Under the pieces are notes generated by a model. It ran no database searches. It worked only from the letters and a program-made list of their open reading frames with translations, and was not told the DNA's origin. Shown in pieces: positions 1 through 9,500 of a stretch of DNA of 52,577 nucleotides (the stretch's first letter is position 1; every line of letters starts with the position of its first letter). The DNA lies in the NCBI GenBank assembly GCA_008933025.1, contig WBXI01000005.1:1-52577 (forward strand). The letters run 5' to 3'. The stretch comes from Verrucomicrobiota bacterium (GTDB lineage: Bacteria; Verrucomicrobiota; Verrucomicrobiia; Limisphaerales; UBA9464). A program made the position numbers and the translations under genes.

Positions 1-130
1 CGACCTTTGAATCCGGAGATCCCGCGTCCAGTCCATCCGCGGTCGCGCGCCGTCCGCCGGGATGTTTTCGGCGTCCATCCATGGATTGCCACTGGCGGGC
101 CGGCGCGGCTTCGGTAGAGGATACACGGAC

Positions 131-2500
131 ATGCAAGCACAACGGTTGGACTGGAAACGCGGGATGGCCTTGTTGGCCGTCGCCGGCACGGTTTGGGCGG
201 CCCCGCTTCGGGCCGAGGACAAGATCCGCGAGGATCTCCTGCAAAAGGATTTTCCGTTCCAAGGCGCCTGCATAAACGCGAAGTTCCCCGCGAACAACGT
301 GGCGATGAAGGGTCTTGCGATCCGGTTGGGACCGGACGCGGCGGTGTTGTTCGACACCGATTTGCTGCGGTTCGCGGCCGGTTGGACGGGCGGCTACATC
401 ACCACCCACGGCGTCGCATTCGACGGCGCGCACGGGCATCACCCGGCGATCGCGGGCGACCAGAAGTTCGGCACCGCCGTGGTGCCGGGCGTCGCGGGCG
501 CCGACGGCAAGTTCGTCGACACGCGCAAGGAACCGTTCGGACCGATCGCCAAGGAAGTCGGCCGTTGGGACGGCCTGTACGTGAACGGCATGGATGTCAC
601 GCTGGCCTACACGGTCCGCGGCACGAAGGTCTACGAGCAACCGGGCACGGTGCCGGTGGCGGGAGAGACCGGATTCGTCCGGGCCATCCGCCTGGATCCG
701 CCACGGTCGGGCGTGGTGTTCAAGAGCCAGAAGACCCCGGAAGCTTTCTCGATCCTGATCGCGGACGTCGCGGGCGCGGAGCCGTCCGTCGAGGGCACGA
801 CGGTCAAACTGGTCTCCGACGGCAAGACCACGCGGATCGCCGCCAGCGGTTTGCCCAAGGGCGCCGCGCTCAAGGTCGAGGACGGTCGCGTGAGCCTGCA
901 GTTTGCCAAGGGCACCCATGCCGGCACCTTCAAGGTCACCATCGTGCGCGGCGACGACAACGGGGGCACCGCCTTCGCCGCGGCCGCCGCCGAGCCGGTC
1001 CGCTTCAAGGAATTCGCCAAGGGCTCCGCGCCCCACTGGCCGCAGCCCGTCATCCTCAAGGGACAGCTCAACACTTCTTCCACCCCGGACGGGGCCTACG
1101 TCACCGATGTCCTCACGGCGCCGGAAAAGGACCGGAATCCCTGGAGCCGCCGGGTCCGCTTCGGCGGCCTTGCGTTCTTCGCGGACGGCAAACGCGCCGC
1201 GCTCTGCACCCACGACGGCGACGTGTGGGTCGTCTCCGGCATCGACGACACGCTCGAGCGGCTCGAGTGGCGTCGGTTCGCGTCGGGCCTGTACGAGTCG
1301 CTCGGCATCGAGATCGTCAACGACGTCGTCTACGTGTCGGGCCGCGACGGCATCACGCGTCTCCGGGACGTGAACAACGACGGCGAAGCGGACTTCTACG
1401 AGAACTTCAACAACGACGTCATGTCGACCGAGGGTTTCCACGAGTTCGTGTTCGACCTCCAGGCGGACGCCGCCGGCAATTTCTATTTCGCCAAGGCCAA
1501 CCCGGTGAACGGCGGTGGCCGCGGCTTCGGCGACCAGAAGGCGTCGCAGGGCAACGGCAGCGTGTGCTCGCACGCGGGTTGCCTTTTCAAGGTCAGCCCC
1601 GACGGGAAGAAGTTCGAGATCGTCGCCCGCGGCCTGCGCGCGCCGAACGGCATCGGCGTCCGGGCCGACGGACAGGTCACCACCTCGGACAACGAGGGCA
1701 CCTGGGTGCCGACGACGCCCATCAACTGGGTCGACGGCAAAACCTTCCACGGCGTCGTCAACAAGCTCACCCCGAAGGAGACGGCCGAGAAATTCGCGCC
1801 GCCCATCGCGTGGATGTCGCACGGCGACTACGACAATTCGGGCGGCGGCCAGATCTGGGTGACGAGCGACCAGTGGGGGCCGTTCAAGGGCGAGATGCTC
1901 CATGAGTCCTATGGCAAATCGAGCCTCTACCTGGTGATGCGGCAGAACATCTCCAGCGGCCGCCAGCAGGCGGGCGTGGTCAAGTTCCCGCTGAAATTCA
2001 CGTCGTCCGTGATGCGCGCGCGGTTCCATCCCAAGGACGGCCAGTTGTACGTCGCCGGCCTCAGCGAGTGGCAGTCGAACGCCGCGCGCATCACCGGCTT
2101 CGACCGGGTCCGGTACACCAAGAAGCCGGTCTATTCGGTGTCCGGCCTCAAGGTGGTCAACGGCGGCGTCGAACTGTCGTTCTCCCAACCGCTGGACAAG
2201 GCGTCCGTCGAGGACATCCAGAATTGGAGCGGCAAGCGCTGGAATTACATCCGCAGCGACAATTACGGGTCGCCCGAGATGCAGGTGAAGGACCCGTCGA
2301 AGAAAGGGCGCGAACCGATCAACATCACCGGCGCGAAACTCTCCGCCGACGGCAAGACCGTCGTGCTGAAGGTCGAGGACATCCGCCCGGTGATGCAGCA
2401 GGCCATCAAGTGGGACATCGTCGCGAAGGATGGCACGAAGGTGAGCCAGGAGATCCAGCACACCATCCACGAGGTTCCCGCCGGCGCGGCGCTGAACTGA
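131..2500 (+). CDS. Secreted DUF6797-type beta-propeller protein
   Basis: A 789-residue protein. I chose the ATG at 131 because it gives a clean signal peptide (QRLDWKRG, then a hydrophobic run ending AAPLRAED); an in-frame ATG at 62 would place 23 unrelated residues before it. The N-terminal third (about residues 30-180) resembles the DUF6797 domain of Verrucomicrobia and Planctomycetes. The middle (about 330-660) has propeller-like repeats such as FFADGKRAALCTHDGDVWVV and RGLRAPNGIGVRADG, as in NHL/PQQ-like folds. The C-terminal part (about 680-789) looks like an all-beta domain. The cysteine motif CSHAGC is not a CxxCH haem site, so the cytochrome module seen in some relatives is absent. 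Likely periplasmic or extracellular, possibly sugar-related; the substrate is unknown. A strong terminator follows. Confidence 0.8.
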   Translation: MQAQRLDWKRGMALLAVAGTVWAAPLRAEDKIREDLLQKDFPFQGACINAKFPANNVAMKGLAIRLGPDAAVLFDTDLLRFAAGWTGGYITTHGVAFDGAHGHHPAIAGDQKFGTAVVPGVAGADGKFVDTRKEPFGPIAKEVGRWDGLYVNGMDVTLAYTVRGTKVYEQPGTVPVAGETGFVRAIRLDPPRSGVVFKSQKTPEAFSILIADVAGAEPSVEGTTVKLVSDGKTTRIAASGLPKGAALKVEDGRVSLQFAKGTHAGTFKVTIVRGDDNGGTAFAAAAAEPVRFKEFAKGSAPHWPQPVILKGQLNTSSTPDGAYVTDVLTAPEKDRNPWSRRVRFGGLAFFADGKRAALCTHDGDVWVVSGIDDTLERLEWRRFASGLYESLGIEIVNDVVYVSGRDGITRLRDVNNDGEADFYENFNNDVMSTEGFHEFVFDLQADAAGNFYFAKANPVNGGGRGFGDQKASQGNGSVCSHAGCLFKVSPDGKKFEIVARGLRAPNGIGVRADGQVTTSDNEGTWVPTTPINWVDGKTFHGVVNKLTPKETAEKFAPPIAWMSHGDYDNSGGGQIWVTSDQWGPFKGEMLHESYGKSSLYLVMRQNISSGRQQAGVVKFPLKFTSSVMRARFHPKDGQLYVAGLSEWQSNAARITGFDRVRYTKKPVYSVSGLKVVNGGVELSFSQPLDKASVEDIQNWSGKRWNYIRSDNYGSPEMQVKDPSKKGREPINITGAKLSADGKTVVLKVEDIRPVMQQAIKWDIVAKDGTKVSQEIQHTIHEVPAGAALN

Positions 2501-2546
2501 CCTCGCCGGAGCGAGTCCGATTCGATCCCGCGCGGGATCCAACGGC

Positions 2547-2582
2547 AACGGCCCCCGGCAATCCCGGGGGCCGTTTGCTTTG
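2547..2582 (+). terminator. Intrinsic terminator after the DUF6797 gene
   Basis: A perfect 12-bp inverted repeat, AACGGCCCCCGG and CCGGGGGCCGTT, with a 5-base loop is followed by TTTGCTTT. It lies 47 bases after the stop codon. A separate 16-bp perfect palindrome, GATCCCGCGCGGGATC, sits just upstream at 2524-2539. Confidence 0.75.
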
Positions 2583-2739
2583 CCCGGGGCGCACGACGGG
2601 GTTCGGAGGAAGGAGCGTCGGCGACGCCACCGCAGTCCGAAGGCGCTGCGCGCGGAAGACAGGCCGCGACGGTCCCCCGCGCGGAGCGCCGTTCTTCCCG
2701 CTTCCCCACTCCCATCCTTGCGACCAAGCTTCGGCCCAC

Positions 2740-3645
2740 ATGGCCAGCGACGATTACCGCCGTTTGCTCGACGCGACGATCCGGCATCTCGAGTCCCTGC
2801 AATCACAGGGCGTCGGGTTTGTCCCCGTGAAGGCCGAAACCTTGTCGGCGCTGTCGCGTTCGGCCCGCGCCGCGGCGCCGCAGGCTGCGGTTCGCGCGGC
2901 CCCGGCTCCGTCGGCCGCCATCCGAACTTCCGCCGCGCCCGCGCGGCCCAGTCCCGCGGTGGCGGTCCCCGTCGTGACGCGCGGCCCGGCGGTGCAGCGT
3001 CCGAAGCTCGAGCCCGCGGCACGGAAGGCGGCATTCGAGGAACTTCGCCTCCGGGTGCTCGCCTGCACCCGCTGTCCCAATCTGGTCGCCAGCCGCACCC
3101 AAGTGGTCTTCGGCGTCGGCGATCCGGAATCGCCCCTGATCTTCATCGGGGAAGCCCCGGGGGCGGACGAAGACCTGCGGGGGGAACCGTTCGTCGGAAT
3201 GGCCGGCCAATTGTTGACGAAGATCATCGTCGCGATGGGACTCAGCCGGGAGACGGTTTACATCGCGAACATCCTGAAGTGCCGGCCGGACACCCCGGGC
3301 CAGACCGCGGGCAACCGCAAGCCCACGCCGCAGGAGATGGCCACCTGCATCCCGTACCTCGAGGAGCAGATCGACCTGATCCAGCCGCGGGCGATGGTGG
3401 CGCTCGGGGCTACGGCGATCGAGGGACTGTTCGGGAAGACCGACGCCGGCGTGACGCGGTTGCGGGGCTCGTGGCTCGATTTCCGGGGGATCCCGGTGAT
3501 GGTGACCTATCATCCGGCCTACCTGCTCCGGAACCAGGCCCTGTCCGTGAAGCGGTTGGTGTGGGAGGACATGATGGCGGTGATGGATCGTCTGGGCATG
3601 GCGATCAGCGAGAAACAGCGCGGCTTTTTCCTCAAGGCGCCGTGA
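2740..3645 (+). CDS. Family-4 (type 4) uracil-DNA glycosylase, Fe-S enzyme
   Basis: Removes uracil from DNA in base excision repair; cytoplasmic. The protein has 301 residues. Residues 107-285 carry the family-4 hallmarks: Cys109-x2-Cys112, Cys181 and Cys203 as likely 4Fe-4S ligands, the GEAPGADED motif at 137-145, and HPAYLLRN at 258-265 for the catalytic loop. Residues 1-100 are an extension with a long Ala/Pro-rich, low-complexity segment (about 40-90), common in versions from this phylum and probably a flexible linker. The ATG at 2740 is the first start downstream of the preceding terminator that keeps the conserved SDDYRRLLDATIRHLESL helix. The stop overlaps the start of the next gene as GTGA, so the two are probably translated together. 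Confidence 0.93.
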   Translation: MASDDYRRLLDATIRHLESLQSQGVGFVPVKAETLSALSRSARAAAPQAAVRAAPAPSAAIRTSAAPARPSPAVAVPVVTRGPAVQRPKLEPAARKAAFEELRLRVLACTRCPNLVASRTQVVFGVGDPESPLIFIGEAPGADEDLRGEPFVGMAGQLLTKIIVAMGLSRETVYIANILKCRPDTPGQTAGNRKPTPQEMATCIPYLEEQIDLIQPRAMVALGATAIEGLFGKTDAGVTRLRGSWLDFRGIPVMVTYHPAYLLRNQALSVKRLVWEDMMAVMDRLGMAISEKQRGFFLKAP

Positions 3646-4796
3646 GCGACGGGAATTCCTCCAACGCCGGCGCGGCGCCCGGTTGGAAGCCGCGCGTGCT
3701 CGTCCTCCCCGCCTCGTGCGAGATGGAGAACCGCACGATCGGCGGGGGCGAACGCTACGCCGCCGAATACACGCGGGCCCTCGCCCGCATGACGCCCGCG
3801 GAGCAATTGTTGCTGGCGCGCGAGGTGGGTCCGCCCCCGGACGGCTCGCCGCCGTCGCGCGTGCTGCCGACGCGCCGGTTCTTTTCGCCGTTGGTGCCGC
3901 CCTTCACCCGGGCAACCTGGCGGGCGCTGGCCGGGTACGACGTGCTGCACGTGATGTGTTTTCCTTCGCCGGTCTCGGACGGCCTGCTGCTGGGCGCGGC
4001 ATTGCGGGGCCAGACGGTGGTGTTGACCGATGTCGGCGGCGGCGGGCGGTGCGTGGGCACCTATCTCACCCGTCTGGCGCTCCGGCTGAATCCCTACCGA
4101 CGGGTGCACGGCCATGCCCACCTCTCGGCCTACGCCAGCCGACTGTTCGCGGGTTGGCCCGGCGAACACACGGTCCTCCTCGGCGGCGCCCGTCATCTGG
4201 CCACGTCGGTCGATCCCGGGTCGTTCGGGGGCTACGCGCTGTTCGTGGGCCGGCTCCTGCCGCACAAGGGCGTGCGCGAGGTGATCGAGGCGTTGCCCGA
4301 CGGACGCGAGTTGCGGGTGGTGGGGCGGCCTTACGACCCGGCCTATTTCGAGTCGTTGCGCGCCGCGGCCACGGGAAAAAACGTGCGCTTCGTGACCGAT
4401 GCCGACGACGCGGAAGTCGCGCGGCAATACGCCGGTGCCAACGTGGTGTTGCAGCCGTCGTTGCCGGGGGACAACGGGGCGGAGGACCGGTCCGAATTGC
4501 TCGGACTGGTGGCGATCGAGGCCCAGGCCGCGGGCAAGCCGGTGATCGTCACGCGGACCACGAGCCTGCCGGAGTTGGTGGACGACGGCAGGACGGGCTT
4601 CGTGGTGCCGCCGCGGGACCGGGCCGCGCTGCGGGCCGCGCTGGAACGGTTGCTGGGCGAACCCGGACTGGCCGCCCGCATGGGCGTCGCCGCACTCGCG
4701 CACGCCCGGGCCAATTTCACCTGGGACGCCGTCGCGCGCCGCGGCCTGGAGTTTTACCGGCAGGTCGCGGGCCGGGGGCACGACGGGACACGCTAG
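3642..4796 (+). CDS. GT-B glycosyltransferase, family 4-like
   Basis: Transfers a sugar from an activated donor; acceptor unknown; cytoplasmic or membrane-associated. The GTG at 3642 overlaps the preceding stop codon by four bases and gives 384 residues. The N-terminal Rossmann half has the glycine-rich IGGGERYAAEY stretch (32-43). The C-terminal half starts with FVGRLLPHKG (201-210) and has the E-x7-E nucleotide-sugar motif in ELLGLVAIEAQAAGKPVIV (285-303), then LPELVDDGRTGFVVPP. These are standard GT4 features. It shares a transcript with the uracil-DNA glycosylase, but no functional link is obvious. Its last 80 bases overlap the 3' end of the convergent dehydratase gene. Confidence 0.87.
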   Translation: MSDGNSSNAGAAPGWKPRVLVLPASCEMENRTIGGGERYAAEYTRALARMTPAEQLLLAREVGPPPDGSPPSRVLPTRRFFSPLVPPFTRATWRALAGYDVLHVMCFPSPVSDGLLLGAALRGQTVVLTDVGGGGRCVGTYLTRLALRLNPYRRVHGHAHLSAYASRLFAGWPGEHTVLLGGARHLATSVDPGSFGGYALFVGRLLPHKGVREVIEALPDGRELRVVGRPYDPAYFESLRAAATGKNVRFVTDADDAEVARQYAGANVVLQPSLPGDNGAEDRSELLGLVAIEAQAAGKPVIVTRTTSLPELVDDGRTGFVVPPRDRAALRAALERLLGEPGLAARMGVAALAHARANFTWDAVARRGLEFYRQVAGRGHDGTR

Positions 4797-5082
4797 AACC
4801 CGGCTTCGCCAGCGCGTCGCAGCGGGCCGCGAGGACGAAATCCAGTTCGGTCAGTCCCCCCGCATCGTGCGTGGTCAGCGCGAGCCGGACCCGGTTCCAG
4901 CGGATGTCGATGTCCGGGTGGTGGAGGGCGGACTCGGCGGCGGCGGCGACCGCGTTCACGAACGCGATGGCCAGCGGGAAATCCCCGAAGGTGTACTCGC
5001 GATGGATGAGGCTTCCCCGCCGGTGCCATGCATCGAGTTTGGCCATCGCGGCGCGAATCTCGGGAGCAGGCATCGGGTCCAT
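4717..5082 (-). CDS. Pterin-4a-carbinolamine dehydratase
   Basis: Dehydrates 4a-hydroxytetrahydropterin; the family also includes transcription cofactors (DCoH) and proteins tied to molybdopterin metabolism. The family signature is clear: REYTFGDFPLAIAFVNAVAAAAES, ALHHPDIDIRWNRV, then LTTHDAGGLTELDF, with the active-site histidines in HHPD and THD. I prefer the ATG at 5082 (121 residues) because GGGAGG lies about ten bases upstream; ATGs at 5100 and 5118 are also in frame. After the normal family end (near DALAKPG) there is an Arg/Pro/Gly-rich tail of about 27 residues encoded antisense to the glycosyltransferase 3' end, probably read-through into non-conserved sequence. No aromatic amino acid hydroxylase lies nearby. 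Confidence 0.88.
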   Translation of the reverse strand: MDPMPAPEIRAAMAKLDAWHRRGSLIHREYTFGDFPLAIAFVNAVAAAAESALHHPDIDIRWNRVRLALTTHDAGGLTELDFVLAARCDALAKPGSSVSRRAPGPRPAGKTPGRGARRRPR

Positions 5083-5210
5083 GGCGCCGAAGCCTCCCAT
5101 CGATTGCCGGAAGAGCAAGATGGGTCGGCAGGTATCTGTCCCGACTTCAACCCGTCCCCAAGGCCATCGGAAGGCTGGCCGGCCTCGCGCCCGAAGGGCA
5201 ACCTGTCCCC

Positions 5211-6488
5211 ATGTTCTCCCGACTCGTCGCCTTTGCCGCGCTCGTGCCGTGCCTCCTCGCCGCGTCGCCCGAAGTCTGGCCCGAACCGGAATCGATCGCC
5301 GCGCGGGCGGACTTGCCGGACCCGCTGGTGCTCCGGTCGGGAAAGACCGTCGCGTCGCGCCGGGAATGGGAACACCGCCGCCGGCCGGAACTGAAGGCCC
5401 TGTTCGCGCATTACATGTACGGCGAGATGCCCCCGAAACCCCGGGACCTGAGGTTCAGGACCGTGGCGTCCCATCCCGATTTTCTGGGCGGCCTCGGCAC
5501 GCTGCGGGTGGTGAAGATCGAGTTCGGCGGACCGGATGCACCGTCGATCGACCTGATGGTGGTGGTGCCGAACGGGGCCAAGGGGCGCGTTCCCGCGTTC
5601 CTTGCCATGAATTTCTGCGGCAACCACCAGATCACCGCGGATCCCCGGGTGCCGGTGGCCCGGGGTTGGACCTACAAATCCTGCAAGGGTTGCGCCGACG
5701 GCCATGCGAGCGAGGCGGGCAGCGGCGGCCAGCAAGGGGACTGGCCGGTGGAGGAAATCCTCCGGCATGGCTATGCGCTGGCGACGTTTTGCAGCAACGA
5801 CATCGATTCCGACCGCGGAGACGTTTCCGACGGTGTCCTGGCGTGGTGGGCACGGTCGCAGGGGCGGCCGATGGAAGCGCGCGACCGCGGGACGATCGCG
5901 GCATGGGCGTGGGGATTCCACCGGGCGATGGATTATCTGGGGACGGATCCGGCGATCGACGCGAAGCGGGTGGCGGCCGTGGGACATTCGCGCAACGGCA
6001 AGACGGCGCTGCTGGCGGCGGCGTTCGACGAACGCATCGCGCTGGCGATCCCGCACCAGGCCGGTTGCGGCGGCACGGCACCGAGCCGGGGTCGTGTCGG
6101 GGAATCGGTGGAGCGGATCAACACCTCGTTCCCGCATTGGTTCAACGCGGAGTTCAAGCGCTTCAACCGGCAGCCCGAGCGGTTGCCGTTCGACCAGAAC
6201 GCGCTGGTGGCATTGATGGCGCCGCGTCCCGTGCTGTTGTCGAACGCGGAGGAAGACCAATGGGCGAATCCGGCCGGGCAGTTCGAGGTGCTGAAGGGAG
6301 CCGAGCCGGTGTACCGGTTGCTCGGCGCCGGAGGGGTGGGAACCGACCGGATGCCGGCGTTGGGCGTGCTGTCGAAGGGGCGTCTGGGTTACTACATCCG
6401 GCCGGGGCGCCACTCGATGACCGCCGGCGATTGGCGGGTCTTCATGGAGTTCGCGGACGCGCACCTGCGGACGAAGGTTTCGAAATAA
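5211..6488 (+). CDS. CE15-like glucuronoyl esterase, secreted
   Basis: An alpha/beta hydrolase resembling the 4-O-methyl-glucuronoyl methylesterases that cut ester links between glucuronoxylan and lignin. The protein has 425 residues. The ATG at 5211 begins a signal peptide (FSRLVAFAALVPCLLAAS). The nucleophile motif GHSRNGK places Ser260 at the elbow, followed by the family stretch IPHQAGCGGTAPSRG (280-294), the LMAPRPVLL strand (335-343) and the catalytic His401 in RPGRHSMTAGDW. The canonical acid position after the elbow strand appears to be Gln283; the acid may instead come from NAEEDQW (345-351), as in some bacterial CE15 enzymes. Likely periplasmic or secreted and involved in plant polysaccharide breakdown. 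Confidence 0.88.
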   Translation: MFSRLVAFAALVPCLLAASPEVWPEPESIAARADLPDPLVLRSGKTVASRREWEHRRRPELKALFAHYMYGEMPPKPRDLRFRTVASHPDFLGGLGTLRVVKIEFGGPDAPSIDLMVVVPNGAKGRVPAFLAMNFCGNHQITADPRVPVARGWTYKSCKGCADGHASEAGSGGQQGDWPVEEILRHGYALATFCSNDIDSDRGDVSDGVLAWWARSQGRPMEARDRGTIAAWAWGFHRAMDYLGTDPAIDAKRVAAVGHSRNGKTALLAAAFDERIALAIPHQAGCGGTAPSRGRVGESVERINTSFPHWFNAEFKRFNRQPERLPFDQNALVALMAPRPVLLSNAEEDQWANPAGQFEVLKGAEPVYRLLGAGGVGTDRMPALGVLSKGRLGYYIRPGRHSMTAGDWRVFMEFADAHLRTKVSK

Positions 6489-6536
6489 AGTTCCGGCGGG
6501 TTGGGGACGGTTGGCCCCATGACGCCCGGAGGCTGC

Positions 6537-9500
6537 CTAGGGTTTCCGGGGAACCGGCGGCGGCGGTTGGGGCGCGGCCGGCGGCGGGTTGGTCGACGTC
6601 GGTTCCGCGGATGCCGGTTTGTCGTCGCTCGGCAAAAGGCTCTTCAGGGTCGCGATCGGCCGGAGCACCGCGATCAGGACGCGGGGCAGGTAGCGCGGAT
6701 CCGCCTCCGGCTTCATCACCGTGCCGCGGACACGGTATTCCATCAGCTTGGTGACCGGCGTGAGTGCGAGCTGGAGCAGGCGCCCGATCAACGGCATGTC
6801 CCGGAAAAGTTCCGCCTCCATGGTGGCGTCCAGCTTTCCGGTCGTGTCGATCGTCCCGCGATACTGGAGCCGCATGGTGGCCGAGCGCATCTGCATGTCG
6901 CGGGTGGTCACGAGTCCGTTGGTCGCGCCGAAGGTGGCGGATCCGTCGGTGAAGCGGGTTTGCCCGAGGCCCGGCGACACCGCGTCGAAGACGGGCGAGA
7001 ACAAGCCGAACACCGGGAGGCCCCAAAGATAGCCGTCCTCGATGCGCAGCCAGCCACGGCCGGCATAGGTAGGGGGTTCGTCGAGGCGCGAGTCGAAGAT
7101 GGCGACGCGTCCGGTCAACCGCCCTTCCATCCGGTTCGTCGCGAGGGCCGTCGCCCGCAACAAGTCCGGCAGGGCGATGTTCGTCGCGGCGACATCGAGG
7201 TGGAACCGGACATCGTTGGTGTTGGCCCAGTCGAAGAACAGGTTGGCATCGACGTCACCGCCGTGGAACGCGCCGCGCAGCCCGTCGATGGCGATCGTTT
7301 CCCCTTTCAGGTGCAACTTGCCCGTGACGTTCGTCCCGTGCAGGCGCCACCAGGAGAAGTCCCCGGCGCGGACGTCGAGCCGCAGGTCGTTGGGTTGGGG
7401 ACCCTGGACGCCGACCGCCCCTTCGAGCCACACCGCGGGGGGATTCGTGAAACGGTAGGCCGACAGGGTCCGGGTGATTTTTGGGCCGATCACCCGTGCC
7501 ACGCGCTGGACCGGGACCGAACTCGTGGTGTTCGTGAAGGTGATCAACCGGCGCCGGATGTCGTAGGAAGCCCCGGGCACATGGACCTTGCCGGCGGACC
7601 GTGCGTGCACGTCGCGGAACGCGATGAAGAGATTGGTGAAGGACGCGTGGCCGTCGGCCCACTCCACCGGTTCGCCGCGCACGACGAAATTCGTGGCGAC
7701 GATGTGGAGGTCGAGTCCGGTGCGTTCGGGCGCCAGCCATCGGCCCCAGACGTCGCCCTCGATGCGGGGGGGCGGGCCGAGGGAGAACTGGCCGGCGACC
7801 TTGCCCCGGAGGTCCTCGTCGAGCAGGGGCAGCGCGATCAATGGGCTCAGCACGGCGCGCAGGCGGAAGTGATAGTCCTTGGTCAGCTCGCTGCCGTCGT
7901 AATCGAAAGCCAGCGTGCCGTCCGGCCGGTGGATATCCATGCCGCGGACACTCCAGACCCGGTTGGTCAGGGCGACCCTTCCGTGGGCGGTATCGGCCAT
8001 GAGCCCGCGGAACCCGGCGTTGGTCGCGGATACGTCGGCGGCGAGCGTGAGCGTCGGCAGCACCTCGCCGCGCCAGTCGGGCTGGCGGTTGGTCCAGGAG
8101 GGCAACAACACGGCGACATCGCCTTCCAACCGGGGCGGCGCGTCGGACGGCCAGGCGAACTGCCGCAGCCAGCGCGCCGCGTTCGTCGTCAACAACGGTT
8201 CGATCCGGTGCGCGTCCACCATCGCCAATCCCCGCACCGACGCGCGCCGGTCGGCGACGTCGAGCCGGGCGTCGCCCCGGGCGGTGCCCTCGCCGAGGCG
8301 GACCTCGAGGTTGGTCAGCGAGAGCGCGGGCGCGTTCCACGCGATGTTCCCGGAAACGCGGGCCAACGACAGGCGGGGAACCGACAGGTTCGTGGCGGCG
8401 AGCCCCGCGGTGCCCCGCAGGGCCGTCCATCGGGCCCAGGGTCCCCACGCGGCGTCGGTCGCCGGTCCCCGGGTGCGCGGCGACAGCGACACCGCGAGCG
8501 TTGCCGACGCGACGCTCGCCCAGCGCGAGGTGGCGCCGACGGCAGAGAGTCGGAGCCCGAGGTTTCTCCAGCCCGCAAGGTCGTGGAATCCGTCGAGATC
8601 GACCGCGAGGGATTCCGCGGCGGCGGCGGCCTGCGCGAGATGGAGCGCCGGACGGTGGAGTTCCAGATGCACGGTGGACGCATAGCCGTTGGTGGCGGGC
8701 GTTGCGCGTGCCCAACCGGTCGCGGCGGGCAGGCCCCATGGGGCGGACTCGCCCGCCGGCAGTCGCACGCGGTCCGAGCGGCCGGAAGCCCTCGCGGAGG
8801 CGGCGCCGGTCCACGGCGTCTCGACGGCCTGGCAACCGAGGGTCCATTCGAGCCGTTCGGGCATCCCGGCGGACGTCCATTGGATCGCGCGCGCGTTCCA
8901 ATCGAAGCCGGAGACATCGGCCCAGGGGGTGACCACGCGGGTCGCGGCGAGCCGCAGGTCGGCCTGGTGCAGCGCGTTCGTGCCGACGGTCCGGGGCACG
9001 TCGACGCGCAGGGTGACGCCGTCGAGGCGACCCCATTCGTTGCTGGCGGCGGCGGCACGCAGGCGCAGGTCGCCGGCGGACAACGCGGGATCGCGGAGGT
9101 CGACGACGAAACCGACGCCGAGGTCCGGCGGGGAATCGAAGTGGGTGCGATCGAGGAGGCGCACGGTCTGGAGCAAGGCCCGCTTCCAGGCGGTGCCGGC
9201 GACGGCCGGGGTGGGGCGCGGGCGGGACGAGCGCAGGACGGACACGTTGGTCAGCGTGCCGTGGGCGTGCAGCGATCCGCCCTGGGAATGGGCGTCGAGC
9301 GATTCGATTTCCCAGTGCTCGGGGCCGGCAAAGCGGATGCGGGCGTAGACGTGGTCGATGGCGAGCGGGAAGGGCGGGCGGCCGGGTTCGTCGGCGAGGG
9401 GCAGGAGGATGCTGCCGTCGCGGAGCGTGAAAGCGACGATCTCTGGGGCGCGGAGTTCGAGGAGGGAGGACCAACGGAGCCGGAGTTGGAGTTCCTCGGC

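Noticed and set aside
1-130. Gene at the left edge
   Set aside because: No open frame with recognisable features; this is probably the promoter region of the first gene.
131-2500. Cytochrome c domain in the DUF6797 protein
   Set aside because: The only close cysteine pair is CSHAGC; there is no CxxCH motif.
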